DNA from: Campylobacteraceae bacterium
GTDB lineage: Bacteria > Campylobacterota > Campylobacteria > Campylobacterales > Arcobacteraceae
NCBI GenBank assembly: GCA_013373175.1
Contig: JABXII010000013.1
Span: 62,001-126,000 of the forward strand
Length of the DNA: 64,000 bases
Direction of reading: 5' to 3'
The notes under the pieces were generated by a model. It did not search any database. It had not been told where the DNA came from and saw nothing but the letters and a program-made list of their open reading frames with translations. Each line of letters opens with the position of its first letter. Within the stretch, counting starts at the first letter, position 1. Shown here in pieces: positions 28,130 through 36,370 of this stretch. A program made the translations under genes and the position numbers.

Positions 28130-28780
28130 TTATTTGTTCCTACTTAGTAACTTATTTATGGTAATTGCAGCCATCATAAAGCCAAATGAACCAGTTACTG
28201 CTTCAAAACTACCTTTTTCTATGCAGTTAGGATTTTCTCCAGAAAAGACAACTTTAAACTTCTTTTTGAAACCTCTTTTTTTAAGTTCAGTTCTTATTTT
28301 TCTAATAAAAGGGTCATTATAAGTATCCCAAATTGATTTATATTCAATTTTACTTGGGTCTAATCTTTTTGCTCCACCACTTGTACTAATTATCTTTGTA
28401 AAATATCTTTGGATTAGATGAACTTTTGGAGTTACATCATCAATTGCATCTAAAATATAATCATATGATGAGAAGTCAAAATCGTCTATCCATTGAGGAG
28501 TTATCTTTGCATGGATTGCTTCAACTTTTGGATATCTTTCTTTTAACGCATCTACTTTAACTTTTCCAACATTACCATGACTTCCTAATTGTCTGTTCAT
28601 ATTTGATTCTTCATAAGTATCAAAATCAACAATTGTAATGTTTGTTAGTCCAGTATTATATAAAGAATCTAAAGCAAAGCTTCCAACTCCACCCACACCT
28701 AATAAAATAACTTTTGCATTTTTAATTTTTTCAAAATTTTCTTCACCAAATAACTTAATGGTTCTATCGTATTCTTGCAT
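28130..28780 (-). CDS. tcdA: tRNA threonylcarbamoyladenosine dehydratase (ThiF/E1-like)
   Basis: The 216-residue protein has the E1-like adenylation fold: VILLGVGGVGSFALDSLYNTG (nucleotide loop), IVDFDTYEESNMNRQ, DYILDAIDDVTPK and STSGGAKRLDPSKI. This is the TcdA/CsdL type that cyclises t6A to ct6A at tRNA position 37. It is somewhat shorter than E. coli TcdA because the C-terminal extension is missing. Confidence 0.85.
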   Translation of the reverse strand: MQEYDRTIKLFGEENFEKIKNAKVILLGVGGVGSFALDSLYNTGLTNITIVDFDTYEESNMNRQLGSHGNVGKVKVDALKERYPKVEAIHAKITPQWIDDFDFSSYDYILDAIDDVTPKVHLIQRYFTKIISTSGGAKRLDPSKIEYKSIWDTYNDPFIRKIRTELKKRGFKKKFKVVFSGENPNCIEKGSFEAVTGSFGFMMAAITINKLLSRNK

Positions 28781-28863
28781 ATCTACTCTTTTATAAAAAT
28801 TTCGATATTATATCAAATTAATACATAATGAAAATAAAACAATAATATAATAGGAGCCTTATC

Positions 28864-29349
28864 ATGGAAAAAGAACCAATGACAAGAGTTGGGTATCAAA
28901 AAATAACAGGTGAATTAGAATTTTTAAAAAATACAGAAAGACCTGAAACAGTAATTGCATTAGATGAGGCAAGACAATTAGGTGACTTAAAAGAAAATGC
29001 TGAATATCATGCAGCAAAAGATAAATTAGCCTTAATAGATTCTCAAATTGCTGAGTTAGGTTCAATCATTTCTAAGGCCGTAATTATAGACCCAGAAACA
29101 TTACCTCACGATAGAGTAAGCTTTGGTTCAACAGTAGAGTTAGTAGATGTGGAAACAGATGAAGAATTTACATATGCAATTGTTGGTGGAGTAGAGTCAA
29201 ATGCCGAAAAAGGTTTTATCTCTTTTAATTCACCCTTAGCAAAACAACTTTTAGGAAAACAAGAAGGTGATGAACTTACTGCTACTTTACCAGGCGGTCA
29301 AACATCTTTTGAAATTTTAAGTGTAGGATACAAGGAGTTAGAACTATAA
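28864..29349 (+). CDS. greA: transcription elongation factor GreA
   Basis: The 161-residue protein has an N-terminal antiparallel coiled coil (MTRVGYQKITGELEFLKNTERP, with the tip region LGDLKENAEYHAAKDK) and a C-terminal FKBP-like domain ending TSFEILSVGY. It rescues backtracked RNA polymerase. AGGAG precedes the start by 7 bases. The stop overlaps the argC start by one base, so the two are translationally coupled. Confidence 0.96.
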   Translation: MEKEPMTRVGYQKITGELEFLKNTERPETVIALDEARQLGDLKENAEYHAAKDKLALIDSQIAELGSIISKAVIIDPETLPHDRVSFGSTVELVDVETDEEFTYAIVGGVESNAEKGFISFNSPLAKQLLGKQEGDELTATLPGGQTSFEILSVGYKELEL

Positions 29350-30353
29350 TGAATGTAGCAATTATTGGAGCAAGTGGTTATACAGGACTAGAGTTAATTA
29401 AGATTCTTATTAATCATCCAACTTTTAATATATCTTATATTGCAAACTCTACAGGTGAAGAAAATGTACAAGACTTACATCCTTGTTTAAAAGATGTTAT
29501 TGATGTTGAAGTTTCAAAAGCAGATGCAAAGGAAGTAGCAAAAGTTGCAGATTTAGCATTTTTAGCACTTCCTCATAAAACTTCAATGTCTTTTGCTAAA
29601 GAGCTTTTAGATTTAGGGGTAAAAGTAGTTGATTTAAGTGCAGATTATAGATTAGAACTTGAAACATATGAAAAACATTATTGTCCACATGAAGATAAAG
29701 AGCATATAAAAGATGCAGTATATGGACTTCCTGAATACTATAAAGAAGAGTTAAAATCTTCAAAACTAGTAGCTAATCCAGGATGTTTTCCTACAGCAGC
29801 ACTTTTAGCACTTTTCCCTTTTGTTGATTATATTGATACAAATGCACAAATTTTCATTGATGCAAAAACAGGTATGAGTGGAGCAGGGAAAGGTTTAAAA
29901 GAGGTTACTCACTTTGGTCATTTAAATGAAAATTGCCATGCTTATAATCCTTTTAAACATAGACATATGCCAGAAATTCAAGAGAAAGTAAAACTAGTGA
30001 AAGGTGTTGATTGCCAAATTAATTTTGTACCACATTTATTACCTATTACTAGAGGAATGTTAGTTTCTGTATTCGCAACACTAAAAGAGGATGTTGATGT
30101 AAATAAAGTCCTTGAGGAAACTTACAAAGATTCTCCTTTTGTTAGAATTAGAAATAATCCAGTTGATTTAAAATCAACAGCAGGGACAAACTTTTGTGAT
30201 ATCTTTGTAGAGACAAATGGAAAAGCTTTATTTATAAACTCTTCTATTGATAATTTATTAAGAGGTGCTTCATCTCAAGCAGTTGTAAATGCAAATTTAA
30301 TGTGTGGATTAGATGAAGAAGAAGGAATCCCTAAAATAGCCTATGTTCCATAG
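29349..30353 (+). CDS. argC: N-acetyl-gamma-glutamyl-phosphate reductase
   Basis: The 334-residue enzyme reduces N-acetylglutamyl phosphate in arginine synthesis. It has the N-terminal Rossmann motif (IIGASGYTGLELI), LALPHKTS, the catalytic Cys in VANPGCFPTAALL, and THFGHLNENCHAYNPFKHRH. It overlaps the next gene by 11 bases in another frame. Confidence 0.95.
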   Translation: MNVAIIGASGYTGLELIKILINHPTFNISYIANSTGEENVQDLHPCLKDVIDVEVSKADAKEVAKVADLAFLALPHKTSMSFAKELLDLGVKVVDLSADYRLELETYEKHYCPHEDKEHIKDAVYGLPEYYKEELKSSKLVANPGCFPTAALLALFPFVDYIDTNAQIFIDAKTGMSGAGKGLKEVTHFGHLNENCHAYNPFKHRHMPEIQEKVKLVKGVDCQINFVPHLLPITRGMLVSVFATLKEDVDVNKVLEETYKDSPFVRIRNNPVDLKSTAGTNFCDIFVETNGKALFINSSIDNLLRGASSQAVVNANLMCGLDEEEGIPKIAYVP

Positions 30354-31038
30354 TATAAAAAAAGATTCTCTCTTTATAGCAGATTCTCATTTTAATGAGA
30401 AAAATCAAGAACTATTAGCTCTTTTAGAAAAAATAGTAAATAAACAATTGAACCCATCTCAACTTTTTTTGATGGGGGATATTATTGACTTTATTTCTGG
30501 CGAAAGTAAATATTTTATAAAAACAAATGAAAAAGTAATCAATCTGATAAATGAGATTTCAAACAATATTGAAGTTTTTTATTTAGAAGGAAACCATGAT
30601 TATAATTTACAAAATCTATTTCCAAATATAAAAGTATTTAAAAGAGAAAATCAGCCAGTGAAATTTATTTATGAAAATAGAATTATAGCTATGGCACATG
30701 GAGATATATTTACTCCTTGGCATTATAATTTATATTGCAAAATTATCAGAAATAAACCACTTCTTATATTTTTAAATCTAATTGATTTTGGTAATTTTAT
30801 TTCAAAAAGAATAGAGAGTGCTTTACTTAAAAAAAATATTTGTGGCTTAATTGATGATTTTGAGTCTTTTGCTAAACAAAGACTTTCAAACTATAAAGAA
30901 GAAATAGTAATTGAAGGACATTTTCATCAAGGTAAAACTTTTAAAAATGAAAAGCAAACTTATGTAAATGTTCCATCTTTGTGTTGTTGCAAAGAGTATA
31001 TGGTTTTTGATGGAGATTTTAAAGGAGTAAATATATGA
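30343..31038 (+). CDS. metallophosphoesterase, LpxH-like UDP-2,3-diacylglucosamine diphosphatase
   Basis: The 231-residue calcineurin-type phosphoesterase shows all five metal-ligand blocks: IADSHF, MGDIIDFI, LEGNHDYNL, MAHGDIFTPW and EGHFHQG. The arrangement fits LpxH-type enzymes that act on a lipid A precursor at the membrane, but a different phosphoesterase role is possible. It overlaps argC by 11 bases and the next gene by 4 bases, so it is tightly coupled. Confidence 0.8.
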   Translation: MFHSIKKDSLFIADSHFNEKNQELLALLEKIVNKQLNPSQLFLMGDIIDFISGESKYFIKTNEKVINLINEISNNIEVFYLEGNHDYNLQNLFPNIKVFKRENQPVKFIYENRIIAMAHGDIFTPWHYNLYCKIIRNKPLLIFLNLIDFGNFISKRIESALLKKNICGLIDDFESFAKQRLSNYKEEIVIEGHFHQGKTFKNEKQTYVNVPSLCCCKEYMVFDGDFKGVNI

Positions 31039-31604
31039 TTAATGAAAGTACAATTATGACTTTTCTTATGATTATTGCAGTAATTATTGTAGTCTTATTA
31101 GTTATTATTATCATGCTAATAACACAGAAAAAACCTAATAAAAAACCTAAAAAAAGGCATAAAATGAGTACCTCGTACCATAAAATAAATATGCCAAATA
31201 CAATGAAACTTTATTTGCCTAAAACAATTGAAAAAATGTCAAAAAAAGAAATTTTAGGAATTACAAAAAAAGTATATGAGTCTTATAAAATTTTTGATTA
31301 TAAAAAAATGGATTTATTTGAGTTAGATAAAAAAGAGTGGCATACTTGGCAAATCTCTTTTTTATTTATGATGTATAAACAAGACCAGGAGTTTTTTATA
31401 CCAAATCAAAGTGAAGTATTTCATCCTTTTTTAATCAAAGCCTCTTCAAATGATATGAAGAGTTTTGTAAAAGGTTTAATAAAAAAATATGAAAACCATG
31501 TTGATATCTCTTTAGATAAAGACACTTTATGTAAAGAGTATCTCTGGTCAAATAAAGATATTTCTATACTTTTTTACTTTTTGGCAAATTATAAAAACTA
31601 TTAA
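31035..31604 (+). CDS. membrane-anchored hypothetical protein (189 aa)
   Basis: A single N-terminal membrane helix (residues about 8-32, [20 protein letters not shown]) is followed by a very basic stretch ([13 protein letters not shown]) and a soluble Lys-rich domain with [13 protein letters not shown]. No family is recognised. AAAGGAG precedes the start. It lies in a compact greA-to-nth run, 11 bases before uvrB. Confidence 0.75.
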   Translation: MINESTIMTFLMIIAVIIVVLLVIIIMLITQKKPNKKPKKRHKMSTSYHKINMPNTMKLYLPKTIEKMSKKEILGITKKVYESYKIFDYKKMDLFELDKKEWHTWQISFLFMMYKQDQEFFIPNQSEVFHPFLIKASSNDMKSFVKGLIKKYENHVDISLDKDTLCKEYLWSNKDISILFYFLANYKNY

Positions 31605-31615
31605 AAGGATATATT

Positions 31616-33589
31616 ATCGCACAATTTAAAGTTAATAGTGAATATGAACCAGCAGGTGACCAACCAGTAGCAATTGATGCAATTAGTAAATCAATCCTAG
31701 ATGGTAATAGATATACTACTTTAGAAGGTGTTACAGGTTCTGGTAAAACCTATACTATGGCTAAGGTTATTGAAAAGACTCAAAAACCAACTCTTATTAT
31801 GACCCACAATAAAACCTTAGCTGCACAACTTTATTCAGAGTTTAAACAGTTTTTTCCAAACAATCATGTTGAGTATTTTATCTCTTATTATGACTATTAC
31901 CAACCTGAAGCATATATTCCAAGAACTGATCTTTTTATTGAAAAAGATTCATCGATTAATAGTGAACTTGAAAGACTAAGACTTAGTGCAACAGCATCAC
32001 TTCTTAGTTTTGATGATGTAATTGTTATTGCTTCAGTATCTGCAAACTATGGTTTAGGTAATCCAAATGAATATAAGGCAATGGTTCAAAGAATCGAAGT
32101 TGGCTTTGAATATTCACAAAGAGAGTTTTTACTTAAACTAGTAGAGATGGGATATAGAAGAAATGATTCATTTTTTGATAGAGCAGACTTTAGAGTAAAT
32201 GGTGATGTAATTGATATTTACCCAGCTTATTATGAAGATGAGTATATTAGAGTTGAGTTCTTTGGTGATGAAGTAGAGACTATTACAAAACATGAGTATT
32301 TAACAAATGAGAAAACAAAAGAGTTAGAAGAAGCTATTATTTATTCTGTTAATCCCTTTGTTGTTACAAGTGAAAATTTAGGGCGAGCTGTAAAGCAAAT
32401 AGAAGAAGAGTTAGATGAAAGACTTGATTACTTTACAAAAGAAGATAAGTTAGTAGAGTATCAAAGATTAAAGCAAAGAGTAGAGTTTGATTTAGAAATG
32501 ATTGAAGGTACAGGTATGTGTAAAGGAATTGAAAACTATGCACGTCACTTAACAGGACTTGAACCTGGACAAACTCCTTATTCTCTTATGGACTATTTTG
32601 AACAAATAGGGAAAGACTTTTTACTTATAGTTGATGAGTCTCACGTTTCTTTACCACAATTTAGAGGAATGCATGCAGCAGATAGAAGTAGAAAAGAAGT
32701 ACTTGTGGATTATGGCTTTAGACTGCCTAGTGCTTTAGATAATAGACCTTTAAAATTTGATGAGTTTATAAATAAAGCACCTTCGTATCTTTTTGTATCT
32801 GCAACACCAGCTGATTTAGAAATTGAAAAAAGTGCAGTTGTAGCAAAACAGATTATTAGACCAACAGGACTTTTAGACCCAATTATACAAATAGAAGATA
32901 GTGAATATCAAGTAGAAAAACTACATGATGAAATCAAAAAAGTAGTTTCAAAGAATGAAAGAGTTTTAGTAACGGTATTAACTAAAAAAATGGCAGAAGA
33001 ATTAACTTCTTATTATTCTGATTTAGGAATGAAAGTTAAATATATGCACTCTGATATTGATGCAATTGAGAGAAATCAAATTATCAGAGAGCTTAGAGTT
33101 GGAGAGTTTGATGTTTTAGTAGGAATTAACCTTCTTAGGGAAGGGCTTGATATCCCTGAAACTTCTTTAGTCGCTATTTTAGATGCAGATAAAGAAGGTT
33201 TCTTAAGATCTAGAACTTCACTAGTTCAAACTATGGGAAGAGCTGCAAGAAATCAAAATGGTAGAGTAATACTTTTTGCTAAAAAGATTACTGATTCTAT
33301 GCAGTATGCTATTGATTTAACAAATAAAAGAAGGGCTATACAAGAAGAGTTTAATAAAGAACATGGAATAACTCCAACAACAACAAAAAGATCAATAGAT
33401 GAAAATCTAAAGCTTGAAGAGTATGATGACTTAGCTTGGAAAAAAGAGAAGTTACAAAAAATGCCAGCAGCAGAGAGAAAAAAGATTTTAATTGAGTTAA
33501 ATAAAAAGATGCAAAAAGCTGCAAAAGATTTAAACTTTGAAGAAGCAATTAGATTGCGTGATGAAATAGAAAAACTAAAAAAAGCATAG
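31616..33589 (+). CDS. uvrB: UvrB excinuclease subunit, apparent ATC start
   Basis: The 657-residue helicase-like damage-verification subunit of nucleotide excision repair. The N-terminus reads [19 protein letters not shown], then Walker A GVTGSGKT, the beta-hairpin [12 protein letters not shown], Walker B-like LIVDESHVS, motif VI MGRAARN and the C-terminal UVR domain. The usual starting Met falls on an ATC at 31616, 6 bases after AAAAGGA; no ATG, GTG or TTG exists upstream in frame. The first ATG (31757) would remove the Walker A motif, so it cannot be the real start. Confidence 0.93.
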   Translation: MAQFKVNSEYEPAGDQPVAIDAISKSILDGNRYTTLEGVTGSGKTYTMAKVIEKTQKPTLIMTHNKTLAAQLYSEFKQFFPNNHVEYFISYYDYYQPEAYIPRTDLFIEKDSSINSELERLRLSATASLLSFDDVIVIASVSANYGLGNPNEYKAMVQRIEVGFEYSQREFLLKLVEMGYRRNDSFFDRADFRVNGDVIDIYPAYYEDEYIRVEFFGDEVETITKHEYLTNEKTKELEEAIIYSVNPFVVTSENLGRAVKQIEEELDERLDYFTKEDKLVEYQRLKQRVEFDLEMIEGTGMCKGIENYARHLTGLEPGQTPYSLMDYFEQIGKDFLLIVDESHVSLPQFRGMHAADRSRKEVLVDYGFRLPSALDNRPLKFDEFINKAPSYLFVSATPADLEIEKSAVVAKQIIRPTGLLDPIIQIEDSEYQVEKLHDEIKKVVSKNERVLVTVLTKKMAEELTSYYSDLGMKVKYMHSDIDAIERNQIIRELRVGEFDVLVGINLLREGLDIPETSLVAILDADKEGFLRSRTSLVQTMGRAARNQNGRVILFAKKITDSMQYAIDLTNKRRAIQEEFNKEHGITPTTTKRSIDENLKLEEYDDLAWKKEKLQKMPAAERKKILIELNKKMQKAAKDLNFEEAIRLRDEIEKLKKA

Positions 33590-33599
33590 GGGAGATACT

Positions 33600-34253
33600 T
33601 TGCCAAGACTTAAAAAAGCAACAAAAGAAGAGATTCAAATTATAAAAGAAGCATTTACTGAAAAATATTCAGGTGCTGTTACTGAATTAAATTATAAAAA
33701 TGATTATGAGTTATTAATAGCAATTATTTTATCTGCTCAATGTACAGATAAAAGGGTAAATATTATTACTCCAGCTTTATTTGAAAAGTATCCTGATGTT
33801 TTTTCTCTTGCAGAGGCTTCTTTAGATGATGTAAAAGAACTGCTTAAAACCTGTTCATTTTTTAATAATAAAGCAAAAAATATTATAAAAATGGCACAAA
33901 GTGTTATTGCAAACTATGATGGAGATATTCCACACAATCAAAAAGAACTTATCAAACTTGCAGGTGTTGGAAATAAAACTGCAAATGTTTTTATGATTGA
34001 GTTTGAAGGTGCGAATTTAATGGCTGTAGATACTCATGTATTTAGAGTTTCCCATAGACTTGGACTTTCTTATGAAAAAACAGTTGAAAAAACAGAAGCA
34101 GAGTTAGTAAAAAAATTAAAAGATGATTTACATATTTTTCATCAAGCAATGGTATTATTTGGAAGATATACATGCAAGGCATTAAACCCAGATTGTGACT
34201 CTTGCCATTTCCCCCATGTTTGTAAAACAAAAAAATCTTTTAAACCACAATAA
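33600..34253 (+). CDS. nth: endonuclease III (DNA glycosylase/AP lyase)
   Basis: The 217-residue base-excision-repair enzyme starts at TTG, preceded by GGGGAG at 5 bases. Visible are SAQCTDKRVNIITPALF, the helix-hairpin-helix LAGVGNKTANV with the catalytic Lys, AVDTHVFRVSHRLGL with the catalytic Asp, and the [4Fe-4S] cluster ligands CKALNPDCDSCHFPHVC. It sits 10 bases after uvrB, so two DNA-repair genes are together. Confidence 0.95.
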   Translation: MPRLKKATKEEIQIIKEAFTEKYSGAVTELNYKNDYELLIAIILSAQCTDKRVNIITPALFEKYPDVFSLAEASLDDVKELLKTCSFFNNKAKNIIKMAQSVIANYDGDIPHNQKELIKLAGVGNKTANVFMIEFEGANLMAVDTHVFRVSHRLGLSYEKTVEKTEAELVKKLKDDLHIFHQAMVLFGRYTCKALNPDCDSCHFPHVCKTKKSFKPQ

Positions 34254-34304
34254 TAAAAGAAAAAATTAGTTTTTTAATTTTATTTACAAACTTTATTATT
34301 GTGG
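34245..34304. repeat. long inverted repeat at the nth 3' end
   Basis: CCACAATAATAAAAG (34245-34259) pairs with CTTTATTATTGTGG (34291-34304), 14 pairs with one bulge, around a 31-base spacer that can form its own A/T stem. It includes the nth stop codon. It is probably an inefficient terminator or an mRNA 3'-end structure. Confidence 0.5.
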
Positions 34305-34337
34305 ATATTATTAAATAATTAAATAAAGGAGTTGATA

Positions 34338-34622
34338 ATGAAAACAGTTACAAAAGTTGATTCAATTAGATTAGCTCATCATTTCAAAAAAGATTCAATT
34401 AATATCTATTATGTTGATAAACCACATGGAGAGTTTAGTGATTCTATTGTTAAAATTGAGATTTTAGAAAATGATAGAATAACTGGAGAGGTTGAGGTTC
34501 CATATGAAAACATTGACAGTATAATTGATAACTTAACAAAAGTAAAAGAAAATTTTGATAGAAATCCAAAAATTGAAGATTTACATGATGAATTAGCTGC
34601 AAATGTTGGTGGAGGTCAATAG
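34338..34622 (+). CDS. hypothetical protein (94 aa)
   Basis: The ATG at 34338 has AAAGGAG 6 bases upstream and is preferred to an in-frame TTG six bases earlier. The product (MKTVTKVDSIRLAHHFKKDS start) is acidic, without signal or membrane segment, and ends in Gly-Gly-Gly-Gln. It looks like a small mixed alpha/beta cytosolic protein. I do not recognise it. Confidence 0.65.
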   Translation: MKTVTKVDSIRLAHHFKKDSINIYYVDKPHGEFSDSIVKIEILENDRITGEVEVPYENIDSIIDNLTKVKENFDRNPKIEDLHDELAANVGGGQ

Positions 34623-34656
34623 TCTATTTTTAGATAAATTTTTCTAAAAATAGACT
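34621..34656. terminator. bidirectional terminator
   Basis: A 14-bp perfect stem (AGTCTATTTTTAGA / TCTAAAAATAGACT) with T-rich flanks lies between the convergent 94-aa gene and the acyl-CoA-dehydrogenase-like gene. Confidence 0.85.
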
Positions 34657-35601
34657 TTTGATATGAGTGTTTAATCCATTTGAATTAAACATTATAATTT
34701 CTCTATAAAATCTTTGTAAATTTTTTTCTATTAGGATGGATTTACCACCATTTAAAATCATTGCAGTTGTAATAATATCTTGTATTGTAGTAAATAAGTC
34801 TATTCTTATTTGATCTAAAAAGGCTCCATTCTGCGTTTTAATAAAAGTATTTTTTAATTTATTTATTCTTTTTTTAGACTCTTTTTTTAGTTTCTCATTT
34901 TCAATATTTTCTATTGCACCTAAAGCAATTCCATAAAGGGCATAATGAATAGTTTTTGAAGCTGATTTATTTTTTGTATAGTGTCCTATCTCATGTGATG
35001 AAACAATATTCTCTTCTTTTACAAAAAAGTTATCTAATTGTATATTTACAGTATTTAAAGAATATCCTACAAAAGTTTCTGGAGTTTCAAGAATATTAAA
35101 ACCTTTTTTCTTTTTAAAACTAGCAATAACCTCATACTCTTTATTATCATAATGAAAACCGATTAAAAGTTTATCAAAGATTTTATAACCACTTGCCCAT
35201 GTTAGATGTCCACTTAATACATAACCACCTTTGCGTTTTTTAGCACTTATTACAGTTTTATTGTCTCTTAAATGATTTATTGAAATCCCACATTTTTTAT
35301 TAAAGAAATATTCTTTTCTTTTAAAATTATTTTTTGTCATAATTGAATTTGCAGCAAGTATTTGAATTGCTAAAAAAGATAAAGAACCAGAGTAGGGTGT
35401 TATTTTTCTAAATAACCTAAACTTTAGTAGTTCAGGGTTTTCAGTTGAATATTTATGGAAAGAAAAAAGTTCATTTTCATAAGCTATATCAAATGCTTTT
35501 TTTAAAGTTCTATAGTCATTATCCATTTTATGTAAAGAGATGTTTTTAAGTTTATTTGTTGTCTTTTTTATATTTCTTAAAAACTTTTTCTCTAAGAACA
35601 T
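34630..35601 (-). CDS. acyl-CoA dehydrogenase-like protein (short, diverged)
   Basis: The 323-residue protein has patterns of the flavin acyl-CoA dehydrogenase fold. These are a middle-domain-like GGYVLSGHLTWASGYKIFD near residue 125, and a C-terminal ILNGGKSILIEKNLQRFYREI resembling the end of the helical domain. It is shorter than the usual roughly 380 residues, and I cannot place the catalytic Glu. It is Lys-rich. It follows the 136-aa gene by 3 bases, without a clear Shine-Dalgarno. Enzyme activity is uncertain. Confidence 0.65.
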   Translation of the reverse strand: MFLEKKFLRNIKKTTNKLKNISLHKMDNDYRTLKKAFDIAYENELFSFHKYSTENPELLKFRLFRKITPYSGSLSFLAIQILAANSIMTKNNFKRKEYFFNKKCGISINHLRDNKTVISAKKRKGGYVLSGHLTWASGYKIFDKLLIGFHYDNKEYEVIASFKKKKGFNILETPETFVGYSLNTVNIQLDNFFVKEENIVSSHEIGHYTKNKSASKTIHYALYGIALGAIENIENEKLKKESKKRINKLKNTFIKTQNGAFLDQIRIDLFTTIQDIITTAMILNGGKSILIEKNLQRFYREIIMFNSNGLNTHIKSLFLEKFI

Positions 35602-35604
35602 TTT

Positions 35605-36015
35605 CTATTTCTTCGTACAATTTTCATTAAGATTATCAAAGTTTTCAAAAACAAATTCATCTTCTATTTTTACTGCTTTTACCTTTTTTACACTACAAAG
35701 GTATTCTTCGCCATCTTTTAAAGTAATAAAATCAAAATCATAGATAAAGTTAGTTTTTGAAGAAACCATTTTATTATTTAATCTTTCAAAAGTAAATTTT
35801 GAAATTTTAACATTGTGTGTCTTTTCATATTTTGTTTTGAAAATTTCTGGTACTTCTTGTTTTTTATCTTCAATAAAAACATAAGTTAAAATGCCACTTA
35901 AAACTAAAATAGCAATCAATATAATAAACTCTTTTGTCTCAAATTTACCATTTACTTTGTATATTATATAAGCTACTAAAACAATAAATAAAATTGCTAT
36001 TAACATTATTTGCAT
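35605..36015 (-). CDS. membrane protein of unknown function (136 aa)
   Basis: Two closely spaced membrane helices (residues about 3-20 and 30-50) precede a soluble domain that contains two Cys residues (EYLCSV and ENCTKK). An AGGA stands 8 bases before the first ATG. It is 2 bases downstream of the 73-aa gene and 3 bases upstream of the acyl-CoA-dehydrogenase-like gene. No family is recognised. Confidence 0.65.
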   Translation of the reverse strand: MQIMLIAILFIVLVAYIIYKVNGKFETKEFIILIAILVLSGILTYVFIEDKKQEVPEIFKTKYEKTHNVKISKFTFERLNNKMVSSKTNFIYDFDFITLKDGEEYLCSVKKVKAVKIEDEFVFENFDNLNENCTKK

Positions 36016-36017
36016 AG

Positions 36018-36239
36018 TTAGTTTCCTTTTAGTCTTTTTTTATATTCATCAGGACTTAAATATTTACTTGTAGAAGGTGTTGTATTAGCTTTTTTATCTA
36101 TAGAACTAGATATTGGCTTAGCTACGTTATATTGCCTATTTGTTGAGATATTATTAATAAGTCCATCTTTTAAATTATCTAAAATATTCATTACAGTTTT
36201 TAAGTTTTTTTCATCAATATCAAGTGTAATTTTAGCCAT
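36018..36239 (-). CDS. hypothetical protein (73 aa)
   Basis: The start (MAKITLDIDEKNLKTVMNIL) is preceded by AGGA at 5 bases. After a short alpha/beta N-terminus it is Ser/Thr/Lys-rich and likely disordered, ending SPDEYKKRLKGN. It is first in a three-gene minus-strand run of unknowns and divergent from the first TonB receptor. Function unknown. Confidence 0.6.
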   Translation of the reverse strand: MAKITLDIDEKNLKTVMNILDNLKDGLINNISTNRQYNVAKPISSSIDKKANTTPSTSKYLSPDEYKKRLKGN

Positions 36240-36315
36240 AAAAATCCTTTGTGGAAGTATATCATAAATAAAAATAAAAAAAGTTTTTAATTCTTTTCTT
36301 AAAGTTATATAAAGT

Positions 36316-36334
36316 TTAACAATTAATTAACAAT
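36316..36334 (+). promoter_or_regulatory. direct repeat in the promoter of TonB receptor 1
   Basis: TTAACAAT is repeated exactly, with starts 11 bases apart, ending about 37 bases before the gene. The repeat lies where a -35 would be, ahead of a TTAAAAT -10 candidate. Direct repeats with 11-bp period are typical sites of OmpR-type response regulators; the regulator here is unknown. Confidence 0.5.
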
Positions 36335-36370
36335 GGCTTATTAAAATAATAAAAATTATAAGGACGTTTA

